Assembly: GCF_008630495.1 (NCBI RefSeq)
Contig: NZ_VWOJ01000002.1
Location: 635,001 to 699,000, forward strand
Origin: Alkalicaulis satelles
GTDB taxonomy: Bacteria; Pseudomonadota; Alphaproteobacteria; Caulobacterales; Maricaulaceae
DNA length: 64,000 nt
Direction of reading: 5' to 3'
Shown piece after piece: positions 46,413 through 56,607 of this stretch. How positions within the stretch are numbered: the stretch's first letter is position 1; each line of letters starts with the position of its first letter. The notes beneath the pieces were generated by a model, which had not been told where the DNA came from, made no database searches, and saw only the letters and a program-made list of their open reading frames with translations. A program made the position numbers and the translations under genes.

Positions 46413-47354
46413 TCAGTAACCGGCCTTGCCCAGCTCTTCTTCCAGCTCAGGGATCGCCTTGAACAGGTCGGCCACCAGGCCGTAATCGGCTACCTGGAAG
46501 ATCGGGGCTTCCTCGTCCTTGTTGATGGCGACGATGACCTTGGAGTCCTTCATCCCCGCCAGGTGCTGGATGGCGCCGGAAATGCCCACGGCGATGTAGA
46601 GCTCGGGCGCCACCACCTTGCCGGTCTGGCCGACCTGGTAGTCATTGGGCACAAAGCCCGCATCCACCGCTGCGCGTGAGGCGCCCACGGCTGCGCCGAG
46701 CTTGTCGGCCACCTTCTCGATAATGGCGAAATTCTCGCCCGAACCCATGCCGCGCCCGCCCGACACCACGATCTTGGCCTGGGCCAGTTCCGGGCGGTCG
46801 GATTTGGACAGCTCTTCCTTGACGAATTTCGACGCCGCCGCAGGTGCGGGCGCGTCGAGGGCCTCCACGCTGGCGGAGCCGCCATCGCCGGCCTTCTCGA
46901 AGGTGGTCGGACGCACGGTGATGACTTTCTTCGGGTCTTTGGATTTGACCGTCATCATGGCGTTGCCGGCATAGATCGGGCGCACGAAGGTGTCGGCGCT
47001 TTCCACCGAGGTGATGTCGGAGATCATGGCCACATCGAGCTTCGCGGCGATACGGGGCATGAAATTCTTGCCGCCGGTGGTGGCCGGGGCGAGGATCGCG
47101 TCATAGCGGTCGGCGATGGAGAGCACCAAAGTCTCCATGGCCTCGGCCAGGCGCTTGTCCAGCGCGTCCGCGTCGGCGTGCAGGACGGTTTTCACCCCGT
47201 CGAGCTTCGCTGCGGCGTCGGCGACAGCCTTGGCGCCCTTGCCCGCGACCAGCACATGCACGTCACCGCCCATCGCCTGCGCGGCGGTGACTGCGGCGCG
47301 CGTGGCGTCATTGAGGGCGGCGTTGTCGTGTTCGGCGATAACCAGGACCGTCAT
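46413..47354 (-). CDS. etfA: Electron transfer flavoprotein alpha subunit
   Basis: A 313-residue FAD-binding subunit. The C-terminal FAD site includes [11 protein letters not shown], the [24 protein letters not shown] segment read in part, and [26 protein letters not shown] takes electrons from acyl-CoA dehydrogenases to the quinone pool. Its ATG shares one base with the etfB stop (TGATG), so translation is coupled. A strong terminator follows. Confidence 0.97.
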   Translation of the reverse strand: MTVLVIAEHDNAALNDATRAAVTAAQAMGGDVHVLVAGKGAKAVADAAAKLDGVKTVLHADADALDKRLAEAMETLVLSIADRYDAILAPATTGGKNFMPRIAAKLDVAMISDITSVESADTFVRPIYAGNAMMTVKSKDPKKVITVRPTTFEKAGDGGSASVEALDAPAPAAASKFVKEELSKSDRPELAQAKIVVSGGRGMGSGENFAIIEKVADKLGAAVGASRAAVDAGFVPNDYQVGQTGKVVAPELYIAVGISGAIQHLAGMKDSKVIVAINKDEEAPIFQVADYGLVADLFKAIPELEEELGKAGY

Positions 47355-48100
47355 CACAGCACCCCTGCATTTTTCAGCTTGGCGACCAGATCGGCCACGC
47401 TTTCCACTTTCACACCGGCCTGGCGCTTGGGCGGCTCGGCGACTTTGAGCACCTCAAGGCGCGGCGTGATGTCGACGCCGTAATCCTCAGGGGTTTTCGC
47501 GTCGATGGGCTTGCGCTTGGCCTTCATGATATTGGGCAGCGAGGCGTAGCGCGGCTCGTTCAGGCGCAGATCGGTGGTGACGATGGCCGGCAGGGCCACG
47601 TTCAGGGTCTGCAGCCCGCCATCGATCTCGCGGGTGACGTTGAGCGCATCGCCGTCCTTTTCCACCTTCGAGGCGAAGGTGGCCTGGGGCCAGCCCAGCA
47701 GGGCGGCCAGCATCTGGCCGGTGGCGTTGGTGTCGTCGTCAATGGCCTGCTTGCCCAGGATGATCAGGCCGGGCTGTTCCTCTTCGGCGACCGCCTTGAG
47801 GATCTTGGCCACCGCCAGCGGCTCGACCGTGGCGTCCGTGGTCACGTGCACGCCCCGGTCAGCGCCCATGGCCAGCGCGGTGCGGATGGTTTCCTGGGCC
47901 TGCGCCGGGCCGATGGAGACCGCAATGATCTCTTCGGCCAGCCCCTTTTCCTTCAGGCGGATCGCCTCTTCCACGGCGATCTCGCAGAAGGGGTTCATGC
48001 TCATCTTCACATTGGCCAGATCAACCCCGCTCTGGTCCGGCTTGACGCGGACCTTCACGTTGTAATCGACCACCCGTTTGACGGGGACGAGGATCTTCAT
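47354..48100 (-). CDS. etfB: Electron transfer flavoprotein beta subunit
   Basis: A 248-residue AMP-binding subunit beginning [22 protein letters not shown]. The family signature region ([31 protein letters not shown] in pieces) is present near residues 175-205. The ATG at 48100 is preferred to a TTG at 48103. It is the first gene of the etfBA operon and the electron acceptor of enzymes such as the one at 36.0 kb. Confidence 0.97.
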   Translation of the reverse strand: MKILVPVKRVVDYNVKVRVKPDQSGVDLANVKMSMNPFCEIAVEEAIRLKEKGLAEEIIAVSIGPAQAQETIRTALAMGADRGVHVTTDATVEPLAVAKILKAVAEEEQPGLIILGKQAIDDDTNATGQMLAALLGWPQATFASKVEKDGDALNVTREIDGGLQTLNVALPAIVTTDLRLNEPRYASLPNIMKAKRKPIDAKTPEDYGVDITPRLEVLKVAEPPKRQAGVKVESVADLVAKLKNAGVL

Positions 48101-48290
48101 CAACGGCTCCGGTGCTCTGTTGGCTGGATGACACTATCCAGAAAAAGATAGGCCGGACGGCGCGCGCCGTCCGCAAGGACTGTCAGTCGGCGCGGAAACT
48201 GCCCTCGCCTCCCGGCGATGTCAACGCATGCGCCCAATTGTCCGGACATTATGCCGCGGCAATGCGCCAGCAGCCCCTTGAAACGCGCAC

Positions 48291-48318
48291 GGCCGGCGCT
48301 TGAGGGCAAGCGCCGGCC
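48291..48318 (-). terminator. Perfect 12-bp hairpin after yceI, possible terminator
   Basis: GGCCGGCGCTTG (48291-48302) pairs exactly with CAAGCGCCGGCC (48307-48318) around AGGG, downstream of the yceI-like gene. No T-run follows in either direction. Confidence 0.4.
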
Positions 48319-48369
48319 GGCAGGGAGGCGCGCCGCCTCGGGGGCGGCGGCGCGCTATATTGAGATAGG

Positions 48370-48978
48370 TTACTCGTCTGCAGTGACCAGGCTGAGTTCG
48401 GTCTCGATATCGATACGGATATCGTCCGACACCGCCGGGACCGCGAAGCCCATGCCCCACTGGGAGCGCTGGATCACGCCGGTGGCCGAGAAGCCGGCCA
48501 CTTCATGGCCGCCCATCGGATGCGGCCCGCGCTGGTTCAGGGTCACTTCCAGGGTCACCGGATGGGTCTGGCCCAGAAGGGTCAGGTCGCCGGTCATCAG
48601 CCCGGTCTCGCCATCTTCGGTCTCAAAGCGCGTGCCGACAAAACGGGCGGTGGGATGCTCTGCCACGTGGAACAGGTCGTCCGAGGCCAGGTGCGCCTCG
48701 AACCGGCCCTGATCGGGGCCAACCCAGTAGCCGCCCTCCAGATTGAAGGTCACGTCCACGGTGGAGTTTTCCGGTGAGTCGAAATCCAGCAGCAGCACGC
48801 CGTCAAAATCGGTGAAGTGCAGGGACTGAAAAGACAGGCCCAGATGGTCCCAGGTGGCGCGGATGGTGGTGTGGGTCTTGTCGAAGGCGTACTCGCGCGG
48901 GTCTGCGAACGCGTCAGCGGTCAGGGCCGGGGCGAGGAGGAAGGCCGCCAGCGAGGCGGCGGCGTAGGCGGTCTTCAT
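48370..48978 (-). CDS. YceI-family periplasmic lipid-binding protein
   Basis: A 202-residue lipocalin-like protein. The signal peptide (MKTAYAAASLAAFLLAPALTADAFA in pieces) precedes a beta-barrel that starts YAFDKTHTTIRATWDHLGLS. The family pattern FDGVLLLDFDSPENSTVDVTF and LTGDLTLLGQTHPVTLEV-type strands is seen. Members bind isoprenoid-type lipids. The ATG at 48978 has an AAAGGGG site upstream. No obvious operon partners. Confidence 0.9.
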   Translation of the reverse strand: MKTAYAAASLAAFLLAPALTADAFADPREYAFDKTHTTIRATWDHLGLSFQSLHFTDFDGVLLLDFDSPENSTVDVTFNLEGGYWVGPDQGRFEAHLASDDLFHVAEHPTARFVGTRFETEDGETGLMTGDLTLLGQTHPVTLEVTLNQRGPHPMGGHEVAGFSATGVIQRSQWGMGFAVPAVSDDIRIDIETELSLVTADE

Positions 48979-49122
48979 GGGGGGTCCCCTTTGATCTGTA
49001 ATCGCATGGTTCAGGCGTGCGGCGGGCTGCCGCACCGGGATGGACATATGGCCGCCTCCGCCCCGGCGCCAGAGGCGCTGGCGAAAATCCAGAGTTTCCG
49101 GTTCGGAAAAAGGCGGGCGCCG

Positions 49123-49704
49123 CTAAGCGCCCCGGCCTGCGCCGGGAATCCATTTCACATCCGCCAGGCCCTCGTTATTGGCGATGCGTGCGGCCACGAA
49201 TAACAGGTCGGACAGCCGGTTGAGATAGGTGATCACCGCAGCGCTCACCGCAGCGCCGGTGTCTTTGAGGGCCACCACTCGCCGCTCGGCCCGCCGCGTT
49301 ATGGTGCGCGCCATGTGCAGGCGGGCCGCCGCTTCGCACCCGCCGGGCAGGATGAAACTGTCCAGCGGGTCCAGCCGGGCGTTGAGCGCATCGATGGCCT
49401 GTTCCAGCCTGACGGTCTGGCCGGGCGTCATGCGCAGCGGGGTCCACTCGCGCGGTTCGTCGCTTTCGGGCACGCACAGATCGGCGCCCAGATCGAACAG
49501 GTCGTTCATGATGGCGGTAAGCAGCGCCAGCAACTCATGGCCGTCTTCCAGCGCGGCTGCGGCCAGGCCGATCGCGGCATTGGCCTCGTCCACTGCGCCA
49601 TAGGCCTCCACGCGCGGGTCATGCTTGACGGTCTCGGTCATGTCGCCCAGCCGGGTGCGGCCCTCATCGCCGGTGCGGGTGTAGATTTTCGTCAGTCGAA
49701 CCAT
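49123..49704 (-). CDS. ATP:cob(I)alamin adenosyltransferase (PduO type)
   Basis: A 193-residue four-helix-bundle enzyme that makes adenosylcobalamin. The N-terminal KIYTRTGDEGRTRLGD and VEAYGAVDEANAAIGLA and the C-terminal ARTITRRAERRVV and YLNRLSDLLFVAAR are the PduO-type signatures. The ATG at 49704 (MVRLTKIYT) is chosen; the ORF extends far upstream without support. It lies opposite the serine hydrolase; the HIG1-like gene usually near it is at 50.8 kb. Confidence 0.95.
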   Translation of the reverse strand: MVRLTKIYTRTGDEGRTRLGDMTETVKHDPRVEAYGAVDEANAAIGLAAAALEDGHELLALLTAIMNDLFDLGADLCVPESDEPREWTPLRMTPGQTVRLEQAIDALNARLDPLDSFILPGGCEAAARLHMARTITRRAERRVVALKDTGAAVSAAVITYLNRLSDLLFVAARIANNEGLADVKWIPGAGRGA

Positions 49705-49786
49705 GGCGGCCTCCGGGCGGGAATGCTTGCGCGCGCAGCGCGATGTTTCATGATGGCTGTCATAGCCTGCCATGAAAGGAACGGCC

Positions 49787-50848
49787 ATGCTGAGCCTGAT
49801 AGCCGCCATGATGGCGCTGGCGCCGGGGCAATGGAATTTGGACGCGCGGGTCAACACCCTTCTGGATGAGAGCGGATCGCCGGCGGCCCTGGTCGCTGTC
49901 ATCAGTGATGAGGGGTATGAGATCGCCGTGGCAGGCGTGCGCGCGCACGGGTCTGAAGCGCCGGTGACGCAAGACGATCTGTGGCATCTGGGCTCGGTCA
50001 CCAAGCCGGTGACGGCCACGCTGGCCGCGCGCCTTGTGGAGCAAGGCGTGATCAGCTGGGATGCGCGTGTTGGCGATGTGCTGGCGGGACTGGATCTGGA
50101 CATTCACCCTGATCTGGCGCGCGCTGACCTGACAGCACTTCTGTCCCACCGGTCGGGCATGCGCGCCAATGCGGGGCTGCTGACCAGCGTGCGCCTGGCT
50201 GGCGCGGATGGTGACCGGGACGCGGCGGCGGACCGCCGGGTCTATGCGCGCGAGGTGTTGCGCCGTCCGGGCGGCGCGCCGGGCGAGTTTGTCTATTCCA
50301 ATGCCGGTTATGTGGTCGCCGCCCTGATGATGGAGACCGCAGCGGGCGAAGCTTACGAGGCGCTGATGGCGCGCGAAGTGTTCGACCCGCTGGGGCTGGG
50401 GAGTGCGGGCTGGGGGCCGCCCGGCCAGCCGGGCCGGATGGATCAGCCGCGCGGTCATGGCCCCGGCCTGTTCGGGATGGGGGTGCGCAGCCATGAGCCT
50501 GGCGCTGACGCGGATAATCCCCCCGCACTCAATCCGGCCGGGCGCATCCATATGAACGCACGCGATATTCTGACTTTTCTAGACCTGCACCGGCGCGGCG
50601 CGGCGGGCGCGGCGACGGATTATCTCCAGGCGGGCAGCTTCGCCCGGCTTCATGCGCCCCAGGGCGAATACGCGCTGGGCTGGGGCGTAAGCGAGGACGG
50701 GCGGCTATCCCATGCCGGGTCCAACACGCTCTGGCTGGTGCAGGCGGTGATCGACCCGCAGGCCGGCTGGGCTGGCGTGGCCGGCGTCAATGACGGCCGT
50801 CTCGACCAGGTGTCCGGCCCGGTGCGCGCAGCGCTGGCGGACGATTAA
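49787..50848 (+). CDS. Serine hydrolase of the beta-lactamase/class C family
   Basis: A 353-residue penicillin-binding-protein-like serine hydrolase with a short hydrophobic N-terminus (MLSLIAAMMALAPG) as signal. The nucleophile is in GSVTKPVTA (S-x-x-K) and the Tyr motif is VYSNAGY. A third motif around SHAGSNTLW near the C-terminus replaces K-T-G. It may be a peptidase, esterase or PBP-like enzyme. The start at 49787 has an AAAGGA site 6 nt ahead; an ATG at 49772 is less likely. Confidence 0.86.
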   Translation: MLSLIAAMMALAPGQWNLDARVNTLLDESGSPAALVAVISDEGYEIAVAGVRAHGSEAPVTQDDLWHLGSVTKPVTATLAARLVEQGVISWDARVGDVLAGLDLDIHPDLARADLTALLSHRSGMRANAGLLTSVRLAGADGDRDAAADRRVYAREVLRRPGGAPGEFVYSNAGYVVAALMMETAAGEAYEALMAREVFDPLGLGSAGWGPPGQPGRMDQPRGHGPGLFGMGVRSHEPGADADNPPALNPAGRIHMNARDILTFLDLHRRGAAGAATDYLQAGSFARLHAPQGEYALGWGVSEDGRLSHAGSNTLWLVQAVIDPQAGWAGVAGVNDGRLDQVSGPVRAALADD

Positions 50849-51051
50849 AGCCCGAAGGCCTGCTTGGCCCAGACGGCTCCGACCACCGCCACAATCGCGA
50901 TGAACTGGAACAGGACGCGCGCGCGCATCAGCCGGTTCGACCAGGTGCGCCCGAAATCGCCCCCCCGGAACAAGGCGTAGATGCCCGCCAGGAGAATGAC
51001 GAAGACGATGGCGATCGAGCCATAGACGATAAGATCTAGAACGGTGTTCAT
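50845..51051 (-). CDS. HIG1-like twin-transmembrane small protein
   Basis: A 68-residue protein with two membrane helices (IVYGSIAIVFVILLAGIYALF and VLFQFIAIVAVVGAVW) joined by a loop with GGDFGRTWSNRLMRARVLFQ in pieces, the HIG1-type pattern. Such proteins associate with respiratory complexes. The ATG is at 51051. It converges with the hydrolase, overlapping by 4 nt. Confidence 0.82.
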   Translation of the reverse strand: MNTVLDLIVYGSIAIVFVILLAGIYALFRGGDFGRTWSNRLMRARVLFQFIAIVAVVGAVWAKQAFGL

Positions 51052-51268
51052 GAGCGCTGACCTACACCGGGCGGTGATCAGGCGCAATGCAGGCCGGGTG
51101 CGGTGGGGCCGCGCACCAGCCCGTGCAGAGCAGTGTGAAGGACATAAGTCCTAAGCGCAGATCATGGTTAATTTTCTTTGTCACAAATTGTGTGCGCGTG
51201 TATGTGGAGCCCCAACCGGATCGGCCTATATCACGGCCCGGGTGCATAAGGGACGGGCAGGGACACCT

Positions 51269-51889
51269 ATGCGTGATATGGCAGGCAAGCGGATAACCCG
51301 GCGCGACGAGCGCCGCGAGGCGACGCGCACTTCCGTGCTGTTGGCGGCCCGGGAAGTCTTTCTCAGCGAGGGCTATGAGGGCGCAACGATCAAGATGATC
51401 GCCCAGCGCGCCGGCGTGTCTGCAGGCACAGTGCTCAATGCAGAGCCGTCCAAGGCCGCGCTGCTGATGGCGATCATGCGCGATCATTACGAGACGCTGG
51501 CCGAAAGCGCCGGCCATCTGGAGTCTGCACTTTCGGGCCGGGCCGGAGACCGTCTGGCTGCCCTGTTGCAGCTGATGATGGATGCGCATCTGCGCCAGAT
51601 CGAGCTGATCTCCGCCGCCATTGGCCATAGCTGGCTTGATGATGGCGAGGCGTTTCAGCGCGCATTCGACGATATGGCTTTCGCCTGGGAGCCGGTGCGC
51701 CGCGTGTTCGAGGCGGGCGTCCGCTCGGGGGAGTTGCGCGCCGATCTCGATCCGTCCGTGGCGTTCGCCTGCACCATTGACGTGTTCATGGGCGCCTTGC
51801 GCGAATGCCGGCGCCCTGATGGCGAGGATCCCCACGCCGCGCTCAGCCAGCGCCTGGCCCTGCTGATCGAGGGCATGGGCGCGCGTTGA
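51269..51889 (+). CDS. TetR-family transcriptional regulator
   Basis: A 206-residue regulator. The N-terminal helix-turn-helix reads RTSVLLAAREVFLSEGYEGATIKMIAQRAGVSAGTV in pieces. The C-terminal ligand domain (about 65-200) is of unknown specificity. The ATG at 51269 has GGGA 6-7 nt upstream; 51278 is an alternative. It is convergent with the EamA gene with no gap, so regulation of that gene is possible but unproven. Confidence 0.88.
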   Translation: MRDMAGKRITRRDERREATRTSVLLAAREVFLSEGYEGATIKMIAQRAGVSAGTVLNAEPSKAALLMAIMRDHYETLAESAGHLESALSGRAGDRLAALLQLMMDAHLRQIELISAAIGHSWLDDGEAFQRAFDDMAFAWEPVRRVFEAGVRSGELRADLDPSVAFACTIDVFMGALRECRRPDGEDPHAALSQRLALLIEGMGAR

Positions 51890-52825
51890 TCAGCCGCGCG
51901 GACGCGGTCCTGGCCCGGCGCGCGGCCCGGTGCGTTGGGCCAGATAGACCCCGCTCAGCACCAGCCCGGCGCCGAACCATTGCACCATGACCAGGGTCTC
52001 GCCAAACAGGATCCAGCCCGCCGCCGCGGCCACCACAGGCTGGACCAGAATGACCAGCGAGGCGATGGAAGCAGGCGTGCGCCCCAGGCCGAACGCGATG
52101 CCGCCCTGTCCCAGCGCATGGACGATGACGCCCAGCGCCAGCAAGGGCGCCCAGCCTTCCAGCGTTTGCGGAAACACGCGCTCGCCTGCGATCAGCGTGA
52201 TGGCCAGCGAAATCGGCGCAGCGGCCAGCGTGGACCAGAACATCACCCTGGCCGTGCCCGCCCCGGTCATGCGCGCAGCCCGCACGGTCAGGATATAGGC
52301 CGCATACCACAAGGCCGTCAGCGCCGAGAGGATGTCGCCGGTGAGCCGTTCGGGGGCGAATCGCACATTGGCGGCCGACAACAGCACCGCCCCGCCCAGC
52401 GCCAGTATGGCGGCGATCACGAAGCGGGTGGAGATGCGCTCCTTGAACAGCAGCCAGGCCGCGATAGCCACGATCACGGGGGTGAGATTGGCCAGGAGAG
52501 TGGCGTTGGCCGCCGTGGTGATCTTGATGCCCGCATGCCAGAAAGCCAGATCGCCCGCGAAGAATACGCCAGCCAGCGCCAGAAGCCGCCACTGGCGCCC
52601 GGCGGGGGCAGGATTGATGGGGGCCGGGCGGGCGCGATTGCGCCGCTCCTCGAAGATCAGCCACAGCCCCAGCGCCGGAACCGCCAGCGCCAGGCGCCAG
52701 AAGGCGATGGCCTGGGGGCCCAGCTCGCTCAGCTTGACCAGCGGCGCAGCGAACCCGATCACGCAGGCTGCGGTCAGCAGCGCCATCACGCCCGTCAGGG
52801 ACGCCTGATCCGGCCTGGCCGCCAT
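51890..52825 (-). CDS. EamA-family (DMT) transporter
   Basis: A 311-residue membrane protein with ten predicted spans and the two EamA repeats (about 10-145 and 160-295), e.g. GFAAPLVKLSELGPQAIAFWRL in pieces and ILVQPVVAAAAGWILFGET. It is a drug/metabolite-type exporter; substrate unknown. The start at 52825 (MAARPDQ) is the only reasonable one. Its 3' end abuts the TetR gene. Confidence 0.9.
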   Translation of the reverse strand: MAARPDQASLTGVMALLTAACVIGFAAPLVKLSELGPQAIAFWRLALAVPALGLWLIFEERRNRARPAPINPAPAGRQWRLLALAGVFFAGDLAFWHAGIKITTAANATLLANLTPVIVAIAAWLLFKERISTRFVIAAILALGGAVLLSAANVRFAPERLTGDILSALTALWYAAYILTVRAARMTGAGTARVMFWSTLAAAPISLAITLIAGERVFPQTLEGWAPLLALGVIVHALGQGGIAFGLGRTPASIASLVILVQPVVAAAAGWILFGETLVMVQWFGAGLVLSGVYLAQRTGPRAGPGPRPRG

Positions 52826-52975
52826 GCCCCGCTCCCTTCATGAAAACCGTATGGTCTGCGTACTGAAATCCGGTTTTGGATCAAGCCGCACGGACCCGCA
52901 AGCGAACCGTCAGGCTTGCCAGCCCGGCGCGAATGGCCTGAGGTGGCGCCGTCGCTCAAGGGGGAGGGGCAAGCC

Positions 52976-54388
52976 ATGTCCAATGCCGCCATCATTCTGA
53001 CCACGCTTATCGTCTACAAGGGCCTGCTCATCGCCATCGGCGTGTGGGCGAGCCGTCGCACCGGCACTGAAGCCGATTACCTGATCGGCGGACGCACGCT
53101 GGGGCCGTGGGTGGCGGGGTTGTCCTATGCGGCCACCTCGTCCTCGGCCTGGGTGCTGCTGGGCTTTTCCGGCTTCGTGTTTTTGGTGGGGGTGAGCGCC
53201 TTGTGGATGCTGCCGGGCATCTGGGGCGGCTATGCCTTGCTGTGGATCGTCATGGGCCGCGCCATGCACCGCGAGGCGGCCGAGCGCGGCCATATCACGC
53301 TGGCCGATTATCTCTCAGGCGATGCGGGCGAGCGCGGCAAGCGCCTGATCGGACTGATTTCAGCGGCGCTGGTGGTGTTCTGCTTCATCTTCTACGTGGC
53401 CGCGCAGCTGCAGGCCGCCGGCACGGCCATGCAGAGCTATTTCGGCCTGGGCGTGGCCGAATCGGTGCTGCTGGGCACAGGCGTGGTGCTGATCTATTCC
53501 CTGCTGGGCGGGTTCTGGGCGATTTCGGTCACCGACATGCTGCAAGGGCTGGTGATGGCCTTCATCGCCATCATCGCGCCCATTGCCGCCGTGATTGCTG
53601 CGGGCGGGCCAGAGGCGGTGTTCGCCGCTCTGGCCGCCGATCATCCCGGACATCTCGAAACCTTTGGCGGACGGGCCGGCATGGCTGCGGCGGGCTTTAT
53701 TCTGGGGCTCTCGGCCATAGGCCTCGGCACGGCGGGCCAGCCCCAGCTGGCCGCAAGGGTGATGGGGGTGAGGGACGACGCCGCGCGCCGGCGCGCCTTC
53801 GCCATCGCCATCACATGGGCGGTCAGCGTCTTCATCGGCATGGCGATCCTGGGTCTGGCCGGGCGCACGCTGGCGCTGGGCCTCGAGGCCGGCGAGCATG
53901 AGCAGGTGCTGTTCGCGGCCATCTATCAGCTCTTCCCGCCGGTGATGGCCGGGGTGGTGCTGGCCGCGCTTCTCTCAGCGGTTATGAGCACGGTGGATTC
54001 GGTGCTTTTGAGCGCCTCGGCGTCAATTTCCCATGATGCGCGCGCCTCGCGCCTGTGGCCGGGCCGCGAAGTGCTGATCGCGCGGGTGGTGATGGCCAGC
54101 CTGTGCGCGGCGGCGGTGTATCTGACGCTGGCCGCCCCGTCGGACATTTTCAGCCGGGTGCTGTTCGCCTGGAATGCGCTGGGCGCCGCCTTCGGTCCGA
54201 TCATTCTGGCGCGGGTTTTCCGCTGGCGCCCGGGCGCGGGGCCGGTGATTGCGGCCATGCTGGCGGGTTTCGCCCTGACGGTCTGGTTCAACCAGACCGG
54301 CCAGGGGCCAGGCGGGCTCTATGAGCGCCTCCTGCCCTGGATCCCGCCGCTGGTGATCCTGTTCGCGACGCGCCGCCGCGCCGCTTAG
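52976..54388 (+). CDS. Sodium:solute symporter (PutP-like)
   Basis: A 470-residue SSS-family carrier with about 13 spans. Family marks include TEADYLIGGRTLGPWVAGLSYAATSSSAW (in pieces), GGFWAISVTDMLQG, LSAIGLGTAGQPQLAARVMGV and AALLSAVMSTVDSVLLSASAS. It resembles Na+/proline symporters, but substrate is not certain. The ATG at 52976 has a GGGGGAGGGG site. The stop codon lies inside a long terminator-like hairpin. Confidence 0.92.
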   Translation: MSNAAIILTTLIVYKGLLIAIGVWASRRTGTEADYLIGGRTLGPWVAGLSYAATSSSAWVLLGFSGFVFLVGVSALWMLPGIWGGYALLWIVMGRAMHREAAERGHITLADYLSGDAGERGKRLIGLISAALVVFCFIFYVAAQLQAAGTAMQSYFGLGVAESVLLGTGVVLIYSLLGGFWAISVTDMLQGLVMAFIAIIAPIAAVIAAGGPEAVFAALAADHPGHLETFGGRAGMAAAGFILGLSAIGLGTAGQPQLAARVMGVRDDAARRRAFAIAITWAVSVFIGMAILGLAGRTLALGLEAGEHEQVLFAAIYQLFPPVMAGVVLAALLSAVMSTVDSVLLSASASISHDARASRLWPGREVLIARVVMASLCAAAVYLTLAAPSDIFSRVLFAWNALGAAFGPIILARVFRWRPGAGPVIAAMLAGFALTVWFNQTGQGPGGLYERLLPWIPPLVILFATRRRAA

Positions 54389-54425
54389 AGCGTACGGCCT
54401 GACTGGGTCAGGCCGTACGCTCTAA
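54385..54425. terminator. Long perfect hairpin between convergent genes
   Basis: TTAGAGCGTACGGCCTGA (54385-54402) is fully complementary to 54408-54425, with a CTGGG loop. It overlaps the symporter stop codon. It may act as a bidirectional terminator, but it has no T-run and may be part of a mobile-type intergenic repeat. Confidence 0.55.
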
Positions 54426-54484
54426 GTCTATGGTCTGGCGCGCAATGTTTCCGAAAACCGGTTCCCACTTTTGCCGATTGCGCT
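54426..54484. repeat. Repeat segment with AAAACCGGTTCCCACTTTT core
   Basis: Immediately after the hairpin, TTTCCGAAAACCGGTTCCC (from 54448) and ACTTTTGCCGATTGCGCTTA complete a hairpin-plus-tail unit that looks like a widespread alphaproteobacterial intergenic repeat. The related core is at 37217-37262. Confidence 0.5.
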
Positions 54485-56274
54485 TAGGGCCGCGCCAGCT
54501 GCGCCAGGCGCAAGTAAACCCCGCCGGCCTTCGCGCTGAGCGCCTCGTGCGTGCCCTGCTCCACGATGGCGCCGTCCTGGAACACCAGGATGCGGTCGGC
54601 GTCGCGAATGGTGGACAGGCGGTGGGCGATGACGATGGCGGTCTTGCCCGCCATCACCTCAGCCAGCGCCGCCTGGATGTCGCGCTCGGTCTCGTTGTCC
54701 AGCGAGCTGGTGGCCTCGTCGAATACCAGGATGGGCGCATCGGCCAGTATGGCGCGGGCGATGGCCACGCGCTGGCGCTCCCCGCCCGACAGTTTGATCC
54801 CGCGCTCGCCCACCAGCGTGTCATAGCCCTGGGGCAGGTCGGTGATGAAGTCATGGGCGCGCGCCCGGCGGGCCGCCTCGATAATGTCCTCCCGGCTGGC
54901 GCCGGGGCGGGCATAGGCGATGTTTTCAGCCAGCGTGCGGTGGAACAGCGCCGGGTCCTGGGGCACCACCGCAATGGACTGGCGCAGGCTCGCCTGGGTC
55001 ACGCTGCGCACGTCCTGGCCGTCAATGCGGATGGCGCCGCTATCAATGTCATAGAGGCGCTGGATCAGCTTCACGAAGGTGGACTTGCCCGAGCCTGTCG
55101 GTCCCACCAGCGCGATTTTCTCACCCGGCGCGATGGTCAGGTCAAAACCCTCATAGAGAGGACTGTCCTGCCCGCCATAGGTGAAGCGCACCTGATCAAA
55201 TTCGATGGCGCCCGCGCCGGGGCGGAAGTCCGGCGCGCCGGGCGCATCGGCGATCTGGGGCTCGCCCGCCATGAAGCCGGCGATATCCTGGATATCGTCC
55301 AGCCCCTTTTGCAGGCTTTGAACCTCCTCGCCGAAGCGGCGCATATAGCCGGCCATCACAAGAAACGCGGTCAGGGCGAAGGCCACATCGCCCGCGCTGG
55401 CCTCGCCCGCCTGCCACTGGGCCAGCAACAGCCCGGCCAGCCCCGCCTGCAGGGCGAGCACGGCGATCATCTGCACCAGCCAGGTATTGGCGAAGCGGTA
55501 CCAGGTCTTGCGGACCTCGCGCCGCCAGTCTCCCGCCAGCCGGGCGAAGCGTCCGGTCTCGCGCGCCTCCGCACCGAAGCTCTTGACGGTGTTGATGGAG
55601 GTCAGCGCATCGGCCACCGCGCCGCCCAGATCGGCGTCACGGGCATTGGAGACCAGGTTCTGCGGCCGCACATAGCGCTCGATCATCGCCATCGTCATAA
55701 CGATGAAAAGCGTGTTGACGGCGAGCACATAGAGGCCCGCCAGCGGCCAGTTGATGAGGATGTAGACGCCCAGGCCGTAGGTCACGCCCAGCCCGGGCAG
55801 GACGCCGCCCCACAAATACATGGTGATCTCGTCATAGGCGTGCATGCCGCGGGTGATCTTGCGCACCAGCGCGCCGGCGAACGCGTTGGCGTGCCAGTCC
55901 GCCGACATGGACTGGACCCGGGCGTAGGCGTCGGCGGTCATGTCGGCCATGACCGCGCTGGAGGCCAGGATTTCCATGCGGATGCCGATCTGGCGGGCGA
56001 TATTGACCCCGGCGGCCAGCGCCAGGAACAGGCCCAGCGCCAGCCAGTGGGCCTGGCCGGACGCATCCGCGCCCCCGCCCGACAGGGAATCGATCAGCCG
56101 CCCGGCGGCGACGGGTACAAATACATCGGCCAGCGTGGCCAACCCCATAAAGCCGATAAAGGCCCCGTAAAGACGCGGCTTGCGCATCCATTGGCGCCAG
56201 ACAAAGCCGGCCACAGCCAGATTGGACAGGGTGCGGGCCTCGCGCCCGGGCGCGGCGGCGGAGATGTCAGTCAT
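54484..56274 (-). CDS. ABC transporter, fused permease-ATPase (exporter type)
   Basis: A 596-residue half-transporter. Six membrane spans (about residues 35-325) precede the nucleotide-binding domain: Walker [11 protein letters not shown]-loop [19 protein letters not shown], signature LSGGERQR, Walker [13 protein letters not shown] and H-loop IVIAHRLST. It would form a homodimeric exporter of the lipid/drug type. Start [10 protein letters not shown] at 56274. Cargo unknown. Confidence 0.93.
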   Translation of the reverse strand: MTDISAAAPGREARTLSNLAVAGFVWRQWMRKPRLYGAFIGFMGLATLADVFVPVAAGRLIDSLSGGGADASGQAHWLALGLFLALAAGVNIARQIGIRMEILASSAVMADMTADAYARVQSMSADWHANAFAGALVRKITRGMHAYDEITMYLWGGVLPGLGVTYGLGVYILINWPLAGLYVLAVNTLFIVMTMAMIERYVRPQNLVSNARDADLGGAVADALTSINTVKSFGAEARETGRFARLAGDWRREVRKTWYRFANTWLVQMIAVLALQAGLAGLLLAQWQAGEASAGDVAFALTAFLVMAGYMRRFGEEVQSLQKGLDDIQDIAGFMAGEPQIADAPGAPDFRPGAGAIEFDQVRFTYGGQDSPLYEGFDLTIAPGEKIALVGPTGSGKSTFVKLIQRLYDIDSGAIRIDGQDVRSVTQASLRQSIAVVPQDPALFHRTLAENIAYARPGASREDIIEAARRARAHDFITDLPQGYDTLVGERGIKLSGGERQRVAIARAILADAPILVFDEATSSLDNETERDIQAALAEVMAGKTAIVIAHRLSTIRDADRILVFQDGAIVEQGTHEALSAKAGGVYLRLAQLARP

Positions 56275-56607
56275 AAGAATGATCCGGAAAAAAGCATGCG
56301 CGCGCCCCTCATGCGGGCGCGCCGGGAAAGGGCCAAGCGCAGCGCGCCCGGCGTCAAGCCGGGCCGCGTCAAATGTCTCAGGCCGCTCGCAGCATGGTTC
56401 CGTCTAGCCTCCCGGTGCATGGCGCAGTCAGCGCACAAGGCCAAGTCAAGGTGAACCAGCCCGGCGGGCCTGGCCAGCATCAAGCGCGGTCCATGCGCCA
56501 GATCGGCGCCGGGCTGTGGCCGCAGGGTCACGCTGCGCCCGCACGCCATGGGTGGCCAGCGCAAGGTGTTGGACTAGATTAGTTCGTAAGCCACAATTCG
56601 GACCGCC

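Noticed and set aside
54430-56454. 674-codon plus-strand ORF opposite the ABC transporter
   Set aside because: The minus-strand ABC transporter has complete Walker, signature and H-loop motifs; the opposing ORF is a shadow.
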